Shown here: positions 12,809 to 27,054 of the stretch, piece by piece
Position numbering within the stretch: the stretch's first letter is position 1
Layout: every line of letters starts with the position of its first letter
Assembly: GCA_963281155.1 (NCBI GenBank)
Contig: CAUJLY010000003.1
Coordinates: forward strand, 2,604,001-2,668,000
Direction of reading: 5' to 3'
DNA length: 64,000 nucleotides
Origin: Rhabditophanes sp. KR3021
Taxonomy: Eukaryota > Nematoda > Chromadorea > Rhabditida > Alloionematidae
Position numbers and translations under genes: made by a program
Notes under the pieces: generated by a model
The model's database searches: none
The model's input: only the letters and a program-made list of their open reading frames with translations
What the model was told of the DNA's origin: nothing

Positions 12809-12892
12809 TTTCTCTATCAACTTCTTCATTTTCCCTGTAAACTTTTTTTACTTTCCCTATAAACTTATTTACTTTCCTTATAAACTATTTTC
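12809..12892. repeat. About 21 bp tandem repeat, 4 degenerate copies
   Basis: Consecutive units follow the pattern TTTCCCTATAAACTTATTTAC. The last three units are close to this, with CTGTAAAC, CTATAAAC and TTATAAAC variants. The first unit, TTCTCTATCAACTTCTTCAT, is more diverged. Unit length is 20-22 bp. No coding sense. Confidence 0.75.
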
Positions 12893-15800
12893 ATTCTTTT
12901 TTGCTTTGTTTTTGGTTACTGGGATGTTTTGAATTTGGTTTAAAAACATTCTAGCTGTACTCGCTTTTCGAAGAAAACTGATTGTCCACAGCATATAAAG
13001 GTTTCTTTAAAGTTTAGAATAAAACAAAGTTTCAGTTTTTAGTATTTCAAACAGAGACTGTTGATTCATTTGCGGGACCATGATCAGAAAAAGGTTGCTG
13101 GAAAGAAAAAACTTTACCACAATAGGTTAGCAGCATATGTAGACAACAACTTTTTGGTTCCTTGAAATGATTTAGGTTTTGGAGGTGTCAATATTCGTAT
13201 ATACATTTTCTATATATAATATTTTTGAATGTGTGATATTGGTGGTGGTGAACAAACTTGTATCATATAAACAATTGTCAACCACAAGATTGTTCATGCA
13301 TCGTTTTTAATTAAACACACATATCAACCAAACACTACTTTGCCTACCGACCACCGAAAATTGTAGCTTATGCCTAAGTTAGTTAAGCTTAGATTGTTGT
13401 ATATTTATATATATTATTGTACGACATCATTTAAATCCATTTTACTTTTCTCTTCAATTGTAGGAGATAGAGAAGATGGCACGTCTTTATTAAGTATTTA
13501 GATACCATAAGTAGTTTCTATAAACCGAGAAACTTACACTAGGTACCTATTTCTTAAAGGCTCAACTGTACACTTTACTTGATTAAAAATCTTGCAAATA
13601 TATTTGCCACTCACAAAAACAATAATACATTTCTACGAAGAACGACAAGGTTGATTTGTTTAAAAAGCATCCTAATACAAAACATAAACCTTAAACCTAA
13701 TCGTTTTTAATACACATTTTCAATATCAAATCTATTTATTTCAAGTTGCTTTTACTTATCCCTGTGCCTTTACTTTTGACAAAGTGCGATATGTTTTGAC
13801 GGCGTGATATTTCAACAACGGTAAATTCTATTGATGTGATTCAACAGTCAAATCATCACTCTTATCCTTCTCTTTTTAAACAAAATTTAAGTAATTTCGA
13901 TTTTTTAATTCATTTAACTAAAACTTCAAGTAGTTTTCTCTCATTTAAAGCTTTCTAATTTCTTTTATACATACTTATAATAAATTAAACCAAAAGTCCC
14001 AATAATACATACATTCACTTAATGTTTTAAACACTAATATTCTTTCAAACTAATAGCCGTACAATTAATCCATCCCATTTTTATAGACCCGTGATACTTC
14101 TGGAACCACACTTAACTTTGCCTTCTTTGCTATATTTAATTTAGTAATAATTTCGCCTACTCTGATTCCGCTTATTTTTTCCCTTCTGCAATTGCTTCTC
14201 ATTCTGCTCCCTATGTATTATAGCAATTAACTTAATCTTAAGACATGTATCTTTAAATCTTCAGTCAAACAAAATTTTATCACACATAATTCATTGAATC
14301 TAAAAATTAATTAATTTTATTGATAAGAACACATCTATATATCTTCGTGCTTTTTAAACAACATTACAAAAATGAAATCTTCATTCTGATGAGATTCCAT
14401 TCAAAATTGATATCATAAACTTAAGACGCAATTCGTGTCTTTTCAGCAATCAAAAAAGGTTTATCTCGATAATAAGGATACATTATACTTAAATAGTCAA
14501 TATTTTTTATTAATTTCTATGATTGATGCAAGTTCTTGAATGATAAATACTATTTATTTACGTCAAACTAAGTATTTACTTGATCTAATCCCTGATTACT
14601 AACAGGCAAGCTTATAATTGTATGTTACTCCAACTATTATAAAACACCTAGCGTCAAATGTCGTATGTCGCCTTTTGATACCATCACTCTACCTATTTAC
14701 AGTTGTTATTAATTGCCAGCTTACATGCCCTTATACCGTAATACTACTACCTCACACTTACTATTATGTCATGATGGCGTTACCTTACTTTGAAGTGTCG
14801 TGTCTTTGGCTCAAACACGTTTTCCCTTCTTCCCCTAAAACCTTTCCAATCTCTAATTACATAATTCCGTTCCTAAATCAACTTTGTCATAACGGGAGGA
14901 AACAGCTTGACACTACTAATACTAAATATAAGATTACTTTTAAGGTGGTGGTGATAAGGAGTATTAGATTTGGACAGGGTTATCACCATCCTTCCTACTA
15001 TTACCTCTCCCAACCCTCTTAACAACTCCTTTACCACCACAAATCTCTCCTCTTTCATGAGATAGGTGCTAATGAAAGCACAAAAAGAATTTGTGCCAAG
15101 TGTTCATTTAATGCCGTCTTTTACCACCACATCCTTAATCACGACCCCTTTTAAGGTGACAAAACTATAAAAATATTAAAAGTTTTCCCTCAACACAAGT
15201 TAATTTGTTGAAAGACTGCCTAACATCACCTGCAACTAAATGACGGCTTCTTCCTCTATGGTATCATCTTCATTCGTACATATACATACATCTTAATACC
15301 TTACATGCCTTATTCCTTTAAATAGAAGTTGAAAATAAGAAGAGTATTTATTAAACATATACAGCTCCTCATTAAGTCGAATTCGGGAGCTTCTCGTTAA
15401 TTTAAGAAAGAGTCATTTGCACTTGTGAAACCATCAAAATTATTCACCTTTTTGCCACTTACTTCTCTACACTTAAGCCGCCAAATCTTCTTACGGCCTT
15501 AATGGCCCCTCATTTGTACGGCAGTATGCTCAATCAAATGAATTAATTTGTACAAACTAGGATAAACTTGTTTTGTTTGAAGTTATCAATTAAAAAGATA
15601 CGCTTACAAGCACAAAGATTGAAAGTTTTTGATGGTTTCCGGTATTCCTAAATATTCCCAACTGATGATCATTTAAATTCACAGTAATGGATATGTATTT
15701 AAAGAAAAGATGTCTGTTGCCGTCATGTACATATTTATGTGGTAGACACATCCTATAGTTCGAGGTTTAAAGTGTCTTTTTTAAGGTGAATATAAGAAAA

Positions 15801-18800
15801 AATGCATCTCCAAATATAAGAATATGTATTAAGATATGTATATATTAGCTTAGGAGGAGTAAAGAAGGATGTGAAGTTAATGGCTGTGTTAGTTGTGTAT
15901 GTGTCCTGATACCATACATGGCATCTAGTAAGTAGATATATACTTTTAGCTTAACCCGACCTCTCAATTTATATATTAATATTTTTGAAAGCTTTACAGT
16001 ATATCTCCTATATTGAAATATAAATTTAGATATCTTCAATGGACAGACTCATTTAGACATATCTATCATCCTCTTCTTATTTATTCCGATATTAAGAGAA
16101 AAGCCTAATGAATTTTAAAATCTATCCAGTAAACAGGAATGTATGTTTTAGTTAAAGTAACTTTCAAATCAAATCATCCTAACGAAATTAAAAAGATTTT
16201 GACTTAGACTCGGTCTTTAGCAGAGGATCAATCTAATCATATCTACATAATTAGATCTATTCATACCTAAAATATTACAAACTCCTTTACCTTTAGCCTT
16301 AAATCTTTTTGAACACTTAACAGAGCCAAATTTGACTTGTCATTCGATTATAGCTTGTTTCATAGTCGGTTGAGCTAAAGTTGCATGCATAATAAGAGTA
16401 ACTAATATAGTTAGTAGTAGTTGACAAGTAAGGTGAAGGTAATAAATAAATATCATGCATTGTTAGTTTTCTTTTAGGATATTCTAACTTGTTGATTACT
16501 TTTGGATTTGTTGAAAGAGAGTATTTGGATATTTAAGTAGTAGCTTAACTTGAAGCATAACTTTGTTTGAATCTTCATCGCCACCATTTACTTTCACTTT
16601 TCATGTTACTTTTTTGTTACTATTTATGTTACTGTTATTTTTGAGTAACAAGTTGCCCTCATAATAAAATAACGAATATTTTTAATATCAAGAGACCTAC
16701 ACTATATTTAAGTCCAAATTTTACAGCATATTTTAGTACTCGAATAAAAATGGTGTAAAGTATTTCGAGTTATCGCATAAAACGCTTCATAAAGTTGATA
16801 CGTAGCATTGATATAGTTTGTCACAATAGTGCAGATAGTACAGATGTTTTTGTGAACAATCCTACGACCTTTTGTTGAAATGCTCTTTCTCTTTAATGAT
16901 GTCTTTTTAAGATTGTGTACAAAAGGTAAACCTCTTAGTATCTTATTTTTTTGATTAATTACTCCTAGACATGAGGCTCCACATAAATTTAGGGCGATGG
17001 CCTAGTAAGTAAAAAAGTTGAGGATGCCCTAAATGGTCTTCTCATTCATTACCCTTGCTTCATCAATTATATGCATATTTTATTCTTCACTCACCAACTT
17101 ATTATCTCCTCCATTCAAAGATGGTAACCGATTTGATTCATTTAACTGAGGGTCCAGCTTTATGGAAGCTTTAACATGTATTGTTAAAAATTATTTATTT
17201 CAATATTAGCATGACAACCGCAATTGTTTAACTTACCTTAACTATAATATATATTCTATTATTTATTTATAAAATACATATTTACTGCTTTTGGTAGTGG
17301 GGTTCAAAGCTTATTCAATCATACATTTACTCTACATTTATCCATATTTACTTATATTTGGCAGTGAAACCTCACCTATCAAGAACAATCAGCTTTAGCT
17401 TGTGGTAAACAATAAATTTTTTGAAGACTTGCTTTGGAAGCATTTATTAGTTAAGAAACAGAGGTTGACAAATGAAGGCTTCATCAGTAATTCTATGCAT
17501 AACCTTTCAAGAAACCTTACTACATAAATGTACACCATCTATATGTAATGGTACCATGTATCTGGTTCTTATAACTAAGAATAGTATTTAGAAAGAAGCC
17601 AAACAACGCAATTACGACATGCCAATTAAATGCATTTCACCCATTATATTTATCTCAAATCAGGGGAAGATCCCACAACCGTCTAGATTTAAGGCCATTC
17701 CAGGCAATCAAAACTAATTTCCAAACACTTAACTGTCTTTTCTCATAACCATACACTATTTTTTATTGAATCTAGTCGAATGTCAACTCTAGAGGTACAA
17801 CACCGCTACTTTTATTATCAATTCAATTATTATTTGAGCCATCTCAATTTCTAATTTCTATATATTGCACAAATTTCTAAATATTTTAATGCAAATAATT
17901 TAAATGGCAATTTTAAACTGTCGAAAATGACCATAACTTGAATTTTGAACATTAAACGGTAATATGTTTTTATAATTAGTAAGTGTAGTATACTTATATT
18001 TAACAAATGAGTATCTTCTCAGCCACACGCATAAACAAAAAATGATTTTATATTTATTAAATTTATCACCACCAACAAACTCAGAGAATCACGTAATCAA
18101 ATATACCTGGTACAAAATGTTTTAACCTAGAAACAATCAAAGTGACATTGCAACCTAATCTTTGAGTGATAAAATTAAGTATTATTAACTAATATAGTTT
18201 AAGATGGTGAGGGATACTTAGATTGATAGTATTTTAAGCCCGATCTTACTAAATAAAAATGTATACCTCTTTTTTGTGGTGCACATTTTCTTTTATTATT
18301 AATAATAAATAACGGCAGGAAGTGGAATTGACAACAAAAATCAAATTTTTGGTAAAGTTTTTGTTTCAATTGATGGCTGTGTTTAGTGGTCTTAGGTATA
18401 ATTTTTGTTTATTTGTGATGGCGTTATAGCTGGGACGGGTTTTTTAGACATAACCTAGTGGATACTTTTAATTAATATACTACAAGTAAGCAAAGGATGT
18501 GTTAATAGAAGAGTAAAAATGATTAGTGCCACTATTTAATTACCTCATATTTTTAAGAATATATGTATTTTTGGTTAATTAATTAAGAGTTAAGTATTGG
18601 GTGATTAAATTGTTGTTAACCCCTCGAAATAATTTGCCATCATTAAGAGGAAGATAATATGATGTTACTCGTGTTTCACATTAGGATATACGAGTAGAGT
18701 GATGAGTTTCAAGTCCGCATAATTGGACTAACTCAATTTTCCTTGATTTAATTCCGACATAACAATTTATTCGTGTTGCTTTATTATGTTATCATTAATA

Positions 18801-19256
18801 TTAAAAATGATTTGATGTTAAAAAAGGTACCTTTTTTTGAGAAACATAGACACTACAAATGAGAAGTAAGGCATAAGATATAACAAGTAAGAAACATATC
18901 CGTAGTCTTTGTTAATAAGATATTATTAATGTGGTTTTTGTTTGAAAGGCGTCAAAACCGTTTAAGTGAACTTTTTCACCTCACCAAAACACGTTCAATC
19001 TTGTGAGCCATGTACAAAATTAATGTGATTTGTCTTCTTTTTGTGATTGTTCATCAACGATTATTATATGTACATCATATTTGCAGTAAGAAGTTATGAG
19101 GAAGATCATTTAATAATGATGAACAATATGAGGTTATGGGAATTAGGCACATTGAACTCATTAAACTGATGTGAATGTCTTGTTTTTTCATGTTTTAAGT
19201 ATTATTATTAGTGGTCACGACTATATGGCATAATACTCCTCATAACCTAATATTTA

Positions 19257-19277
19257 TTCAGTTCAAATTGAACTGAA
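19257..19277. repeat. Perfect palindrome, 10 bp arms
   Basis: TTCAGTTCAA, one A, then TTGAACTGAA. It is followed directly by two copies of ACTAAAATGAATAAA (19281-19313). Could be a dimeric protein-binding site; no function shown. Confidence 0.6.
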
Positions 19278-22200
19278 TTAACTAAAATGAATAAAGTGAC
19301 TAAAATGAATAAACTAAATAAAATTTAGACTGAGTTGTCTTCATACAAATTTTAGATCACGTAGATATTATAGACTTGAGTATGCATATCCTTTCGCTTT
19401 CTTCGCAGCCACCGTCAAAGGTATTCATCAGAGGTATTCACAACCCTCAAAATACTAACTAATATCACTAATATTAACTAGATACTCATGCTTTACCTAA
19501 ATAAACAATAAATTACTCAGGCAATTCATATTCTGTGTCAACAAAACTATCTTTATGTATATTGTTCAAAAATTATATATATTATATGCATATGTACGAT
19601 CCTAATCCGAAACATTTTCTATATTTACAAACACACCGAGGCGAAGACCATTAATGATACGAGTAGAGGTACTACATTTATAGACTGCTTAAAGATAAAC
19701 GTACACCTTTTAATGTAACCAATATTTTTACTATTTTTGTATGAGTTACCAAAATCGTTTACCTTATATTCATTCCCCTCTTCATTTAGTTTATTGAGTT
19801 AGTGGGTGGTGTGTCCATTCAATCCATTATAAAGAGACTCCTTTTGGAGATGAAGCCTTTTTTTGGTAGCTCAAACACAGATTTCATCTCCCATCAAAGC
19901 GAAACAGTTGTTAAGTGGTTTTTTAGTAGTTCGTTGCCTGGGGTACTGTGGATTTTTTAAATATATATCCACACACATACATCCTCTTTTAAATTCCAAT
20001 TTGTGAGATGGACTTTTCCACATCATCCATAGTTAAGATTTATCCCCACCTTTACTTGTTCATTTATGATAATATTATTGGGTCTCTTTTTGTACTTAAG
20101 TGATTAATTCGATTGCATCAAATTTGAATATGATTCATAGACATTTGCCATGGTAAGGCCAAATAAGCACTACCCAGATAGATATAAAATTTATTTTGAT
20201 ATATACCGCCACAGTCAAGTACAACACTACTACTTCCCTACATACAACCAAACTTAATATGCTAATGCCAATTACATTAATTCACTTATTATTGCCTCAC
20301 CTCCGCTTTTAAACTCTTTCACAATAATAATACAGTGATTGATAAATTCTCATTTGACTGGCAAAAGTAATGATGCGTCAAATAAGTTGATATCCTCTTT
20401 ACATAATAATTTTGGTTAACTTGTCATTAAAAAGTTTAGAATATATTAATTTTTTGGTGACTAAATAATAAACAAAATAATAATATACATTTAATGTTAC
20501 CACTTTTTGTATCCCTGCTACAAACATGTTCGACTTTTGAGGTAATAAATAAAAATTAAATAGGATTATGCATGTAGTTTTTGAATTGGATCAACTGTAG
20601 ATTATGACAACTTTTGGTGGATAACTCTGTAGTCGTGTTTTTAATTTCTTGAGAATCGAAGTATTACCTTTGTAAAATAGAATGTACATGACTTTATACA
20701 ATTATTTGTAAACACGTCAAAATCACTTGTTTTGCTTTTACTTTTTAATACTCATCATAATCTCATTTACTACCGTCAAAAACCTTTTCGAACAATTATT
20801 ACTATTATTAATACTTTCAGTATTATTAGTATTATTAACATTACCAAACCTGACTAATCAAGCTCTTTTGATAACTTCTTTTTTGCGATCCATACAAACA
20901 TTTCCACATTCAGAGTCATTTTTCCGCAAGCTTGGTAATCTTTCAACCTCATAAATATAACTTTATAACACTTTTTTTACATAATTTAATCTTGTTATGG
21001 AAAAGACTCTTCTCCATATCAGTATATGAATGCAAAATGAAGCTTGAAAAGAGGTTGGGATAAATGGTATAGAAGACGAGACAAGGGTTGTCGGAAATTA
21101 ATTCGCATTTTACAAGCCTATACTGCTAAACTTTCAAACCACTGGTGGTAAACAGTTCAAAAAGAGTTATATTTTACGCTACATTTACCAATTTAACCAA
21201 CACATTAAAGTATATTAAATAGAGGTTTTGCCACAATTTAATAAATTCAATAATGGTAACAAATGTATCACTACCACCTTAAAAGATTCTGACTACCTAA
21301 GAAGATATTATTTTTTCTATTTCAAAAAATGTTAACTTTCCATAGCTAAAATAATTTTAATTTGTTACTATCTAATAAGATTTCAACTTTTAACTACCCA
21401 TCAGAATCTAAAAAGATTTTAATTTGATTCCAACTAAAAGATTTAAATCTAAAATTTCTCCACAACGAGTCAATTTAATTTGTTAAACTCTTATTGCAGA
21501 TATAATTACCTTTGTGGGTCTCTCCAGTTTACAGTAACTTTGTTTTGTTTAAACAATATTACTTTGATTACCAATTTTTTATATTAACAAATTCTCGACT
21601 CATCACCAAAACGCATCTAGGACTAATGGCCTTAATGGTCGTATTTGCATACATTCCAATGATCAGTTACCATTAAAGCAGCGAAAAAATAATAATGTAT
21701 CTTATTGTTTGGATGTGTAAACTTTTACTTTTGAACAATTCATTTTCATCCCATCTTTAAGCATCTTCACATCATCATTTAAACTTTTCCCTTTTATAAA
21801 ACAGAGCCTCCATCTACGAACTAGCACGAACACACCACCATCTTGATATGCTAATTTCACAAAGGTATCTTATTATTTTAATTTATACTTTAAGGAATCG
21901 AAATTATCACCCAACAACCTTATTTAGTTGGCCATTTTTGTCTTTTCATATAATTTCCAACTAAACTTTCTGTTTGAGCTTTTGTTGATTGTGTATAGTC
22001 GAATGTTTTTTGGTGAAATAGTTATTATTTTTGTTGTAACTGATTCCAGTTCTTATTAATAAAGAAAATAACAAGGAAAGACCACCATACAAACAACAAA
22101 AATAGGTACGTTTATCACCATACAAATTACCCCTTGCTTTACCCTTGATGCCATCCAAAATCAAAATAATCTTACCTTTACGATCTAGTACCATGGCCCT

Positions 22201-23287
22201 TTCACGAACGCCAACCATTAACTATATATTTCATCAAACCAAACCTTTTACCCTTATCTTACCTTCGCCATCATTTTTTATGCATAGTTAAAAATCAACA
22301 AAAAGAGAATGTTAAATATTATTATTTTTTGAGAGTAAATTTTTATTATACATTAAAAAATATTCTTTCCTGAACGGCATACATTAATTTAAATTTGAAA
22401 AGAGGTTTAATATCAACTTCCTTTTTGTAGTCAAAATTAGTGCCCTAATTATTGTAGTAAAAAGGTTGTTTTGTGTTGTTTTTGTTTTGGAAGTAAAAAA
22501 TATATGGAACGGTGGGTTTGATGGTGCTGATTCAGGAAAAGATAAGTTAACATATACAAGGAAAAAGTTTATATGTAATTATAAAAAGCATTCAATATGT
22601 TTATAGTGACTTGATTTTTTTATTATTTAAATATATTTTCTTTTGTTTTGCTTGATACCACCTAGACAAAACTTTATTTTTTAACAACATACACCTAAGA
22701 CACTTTTTGAATCATTTTTATGTATGAACAATCTTTTCGTAATTGTTTAAAAAAAGATAGTAAACAACCTCAGTTTCCCTGCAGGCTTTAGTAAAAAATC
22801 ATGCAAATTAAAGATGCCCCATCTACCAAACAAAAGGAAAAAGTTTTCACTAACTAAAAAATTATGACAAGTAAAGACAGTCTATTTATACAAATAACAA
22901 TAATAATATTCGAGAGAGGGATATGATTGTGTTAACATGCGTAGTGAAATCAAGTATTTTTAAGAGAGTTCACAAATTTATTTCTTCATTTCTTATTATT
23001 AATAGACGCCACCAAAAAAGGTTTTTGCAAAATTAGAGTAGTATGTGTTCGAAATGTCCTTTGTTGGTGGTGTTTAAAGCGATGGCTTTCGATAGATCCT
23101 TACCTAATCGAAAGTGTTGTCTAGTTACAATCCGAATATTGGAGTTCCTTCTTATCCACAATATTTATATATTAAACGAAACGCTCACCTAAAATACTAA
23201 TAACCCTCTGAATTGTTTTGTCTTCGTTCACATGTACACACACGACGAAACCACCTTCTTCTCTTATTTTCCCCACAATAATAATAT

Positions 23288-23327
23288 GAAATAATAAGGA
23301 ATAATAAGGAATACTAAGAAATAATAA
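23288..23327. repeat. 10 bp tandem repeat, 4 copies
   Basis: Units GAAATAATAA, GGAATAATAA, GGAATACTAA, GAAATAATAA run head to tail. Simple-sequence DNA in the gene-free interval. Confidence 0.75.
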
Positions 23328-26113
23328 GAGGTTATCTCCACGATTGCCCCTTTAATTGAAGTAATAATCAAAATCACATTTATATATCGTTTTTTATCCC
23401 CGATTTTGTGTTATATCTTTTTGAATTCAAAATATGCATCACATTATTCTTTTTTGTCGTCATCAGTATCATCTTTATTAGAATTTGCTACATTATCTCT
23501 ATTTTATAAACAACTAATGCGTAGTTATAAGTTTTAACTAAATAGTAATTTGAGAAACCGTATGGCCTCCATTAATATTCAAGTTTTCTTCCCAATCATA
23601 ATATGTATCATTTAATTGAGGAAATTAGGGTTTAGGCCTATAAAGTATGGTAGAAGACTGACTGAGTGTAGTATATTGTGATGTGTTATTCGGATATTGT
23701 TATTTCCGATGGTATGGTTAATGATGTCGTCTAGGGGATTAAGTATTCAGGTATACGGTAATTGTTGTTTTCCATATATCTCGAGTAATAACAGAATGAT
23801 GCAACTTATCGTGTGCAATTTATTTATCCTTACAATTCACGCTAACTATTGATCAAGTATAATTTCGTAATACATAATAGTTAATATCTTTACCATAAAG
23901 GAAGGGAGAACTTTTTACGCTAACATCCTTCACACTTCAATTGCATGTTACCGCTACTCACGACCAAGTTATTAGTGTGAAGAAACACATTTATCCTTGG
24001 TATCAGTTACTTTTGCCGTTATAACTTCTGCATACCACCACTTTACCTTTCAAATCAAAGACGATCGTTGCTATTAATTTGAATTGTTATAACAATTTTT
24101 TAGATGTCATAACTTTTGCAACAAAGGTTAAGACAATATCGTGCCCTTGTACCTCGAAGTATTATATCCCATTTAATATCATACATCTTTTTGATGCAAT
24201 CCAATCAACTTTTTAAATTGAAACCGATTTATTTGGTGTGTCTTTTGTGTATTATACCTTTTTTGATGTTATCTTTTATGGGATTGAGGCAAAATCACAT
24301 ATTGGAGGGTGATGATGGCTCTCTTTATTGAAATAACGTTTAAATGGGTGTTTATTGTGTATGATTATCACCACAATTAGGTGATTATAAAGTGATCACG
24401 AATTTATTTTACCAAACGATTCCTCTTTACATAACCGAACATCAAATAATATTATTTATTCTATCTAAGCTTACCTACAAAAGTTACATACATAATTGTC
24501 TTTATTAAGATGTGTTGTCCAAACATTGTCCATTAATCATTCTATTTCTTATACTTGATGACTCTTTTTCTAATTTGTCTAGGTAACCAACACTCACCAA
24601 AGCCATTAATCCATCCTCGGTGGTCGTAATGTAAACCCATCTTCTTAATATTCATGGCTACGGAAACCTTTCTTCCTTCAAAAATAATAAGCACAACAAT
24701 AAAATTGATAACATTTCATTTTTTATTCACATACATTCATTTATACGCATTTTTAGTGTTTGTGTTTATAAGCGAGTTAACAAAAAAATGATTATTAAAA
24801 TGGTGATGAGTACATATGTAGCTTTGTTGCTTCGTTTCCTTTTTTGGGTGGTAGGGTCCTACCAATTTGAGTTTTTGTTCTCACCTTAGGCGGACCTCAA
24901 CTAGAATATTGAATACAAAATACTCCATAACAAATATTGTTAGAAGTTGTAAATACTCATGGCTAGTGCGATCTTCTCATCTGAATTACATTTTTGAGAG
25001 ACACCATCTATATGAAGAATCATTATCATGGTGGTAAAAAACATCAGTATCAAGACTTATCGGGGTAATGTTAGTAGGAATAAAAAAAGCGGCATATTAT
25101 CAGGGGCTTGGTATGTTATAATATTGTACCTGGCTGTTTTGCAAGGATGTAGGCAAGTAGGGTTGTTGATATGGCGAGCCTTTAATGGTGATTGAAGCCA
25201 ACGAATTTGCACAGATTAGATTCCTCTTTTTATATGCTTGCTTTATAACTAACTTCCCTTCATTTAATTTTTAGCCATTGTGGATGTATTTTAATTTTTT
25301 AGTATTTCACCATTTTACCATTGGACAAAGTAGACATTCATGCCTTTACCACGCCCTGCCAACACCACATTGACTTATATTTGCATATTATGGCCTCTCT
25401 AATTAACTAGTCTATTAAAGTTACTATCACTTGTTCGAATAAAACCTTGAGCTTCCAATAATTCCCCAAAATAAGGTCTCATTAATGAGGGGACCCTGAA
25501 AATAAATATAAACTTAGCTAATTTGTAAACTTAATGAGGCTGGAGAACTAAAAAAGAACCAAAATCAACTTGGCCTTTGGGTGTCTTAATTGGATAACTT
25601 TTGCCTATACTTGTCTTGTGAAGAAACAACAAGTTATTCACTTTTGTTCATATTTAATGACGGCCAATTCCATGAGTCATCCCACTTTTGGTAGGCACAT
25701 ATTCACTCACTTTCATTATTATTATCTACAACTTCTTTATAACTTGGATAACTTTGATAATTCATATAATTCATCTGCTAGATCATTTGTCAGGAAGGTT
25801 AGTTGGGTTTGTTTATAGGATGGTTTTTGAGTACGGGAAGTATCAGAACCCTCCCTATCATTTATTTATATTTCTACCCCATAATATACAACTTCTCAAA
25901 ACAAAAGTCTTTTTTTAATAAAAGTTGTTTAAAACAATTTTATTTCATTTTCAGTTGACTCTACAACATAAGTTGTGCAATAATTGGTATGGCTGTTTAT
26001 ATTATAAGTGAAAACTTATTTTTGGAATCTACAACTCTTTTTCAGTTGACAGTTAACTGTGTGTACTAGTTAAAAGTTGTCACTTAAGGCTTCAATATCA
26101 ACTATTAACACGA

Positions 26114-26183
26114 TTCAATTTCAACTTTTTAGCAAGCTTCAATTTAACTTTTTAGGAAGCTTCATTTTAACTTTTTAGCACTC
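26114..26183. repeat. 23-24 bp tandem repeat, 3 copies
   Basis: Units of the form TTCAATTTAACTTTTTAGCA with a 3-4 base tail, at 26114-26137, 26138-26160 and 26161-26183. Each contains CTTTTTAG, which resembles a splice acceptor, but no exon follows. Confidence 0.75.
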
Positions 26184-27054
26184 TTCAGTATTGTAAGAAG
26201 ATGCCTGTGACCCTTGCCTGCTTTGATTAGATGATAACTTTTACTGGGTCTTTTAAGACGCATTACTACTTTCCACCAGTATCACCCGCTAAATTACATT
26301 AATTTGGAGTGTCTGAAGACACAAGAAAAAGGGCCCGTCATGCCTGCTGCTCTTTCTAACTTACCAAATTAAGATTATGTCAAATTTTGATATATCCTTA
26401 AGTACTACCCCAGCCAAAATATACAAATATACAAATATAAAACTTAAAGAGCAATCAGTAAAAAAGACACACATTCATATTCTCAAATGCGTATAATTTT
26501 TTTGGTGATAATGTTTCCCAAAATTGAAGATACATCCTATTTGTGGATGTTGAATGTTATATTTTATTTATACCAAAACAAATACGAACACTTTTTTGGA
26601 GAGGATCTTATTCATATCAATGTGGTAAGGTTTGCCTTTTGCATCGCTTCCTAGTACATCCCAATCGCCATGGGTGGTCTTTTACTTGCGTACCAAGCAT
26701 AGACATTTTTGTAAATTTAATGAAACTGATAAGACTTTTAGGCGGTGAACATACTTCACGTCCACAGTCCATTTACCTCTACATCACGAAAAACCTTTAA
26801 TGCTTTATACTATGATTATTATTATTCATTGTGTTATGTATATTACGGCCTAATTATACGATGCGACATCATTTACATTACACATGTCTAATATTACCAT
26901 CACCTCTACCCTTTCCAGAAGTACTCACACCTGATTAACATATTTGTATTCAGCTATCTATATTGAAGGCAACCTTCGTCTAAACTTGTCTTTTTTATTA
27001 GTACTTGATATTGCAATCAAAAGTATATAGACTAATTATACATAAAGCAATTAA

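Larger units (their letters stand above)
8700..27054. other. 18 kb gene-free interval upstream of the BED/hAT-derived gene
   Basis: I find no open frame with a recognisable domain, signal peptide or consistent splice structure here. The open stretches present (e.g. 12684-12932, 14618-15022, 24116-24331) are short, hydrophobic or T-rich and look like chance. The interval contains short tandem repeats and many ACCACC/GGTGGT words (listed separately). It may hold distal regulatory sequence for the gene starting at 27055, but nothing in the sequence proves that. Confidence 0.6.

Noticed and set aside
14618..15022. 134-codon plus-strand open frame in the gene-free interval
   Set aside because: No domain, no plausible signal peptide context, no splice partners; a hydrophobic frame expected from T-rich DNA.
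16987..17034. Inverted repeat ATTTAGGGC/GCCCTAAAT with a 30-base loop
   Set aside because: Nine-base arms can arise by chance in 18 kb and no RNA gene features surround it.
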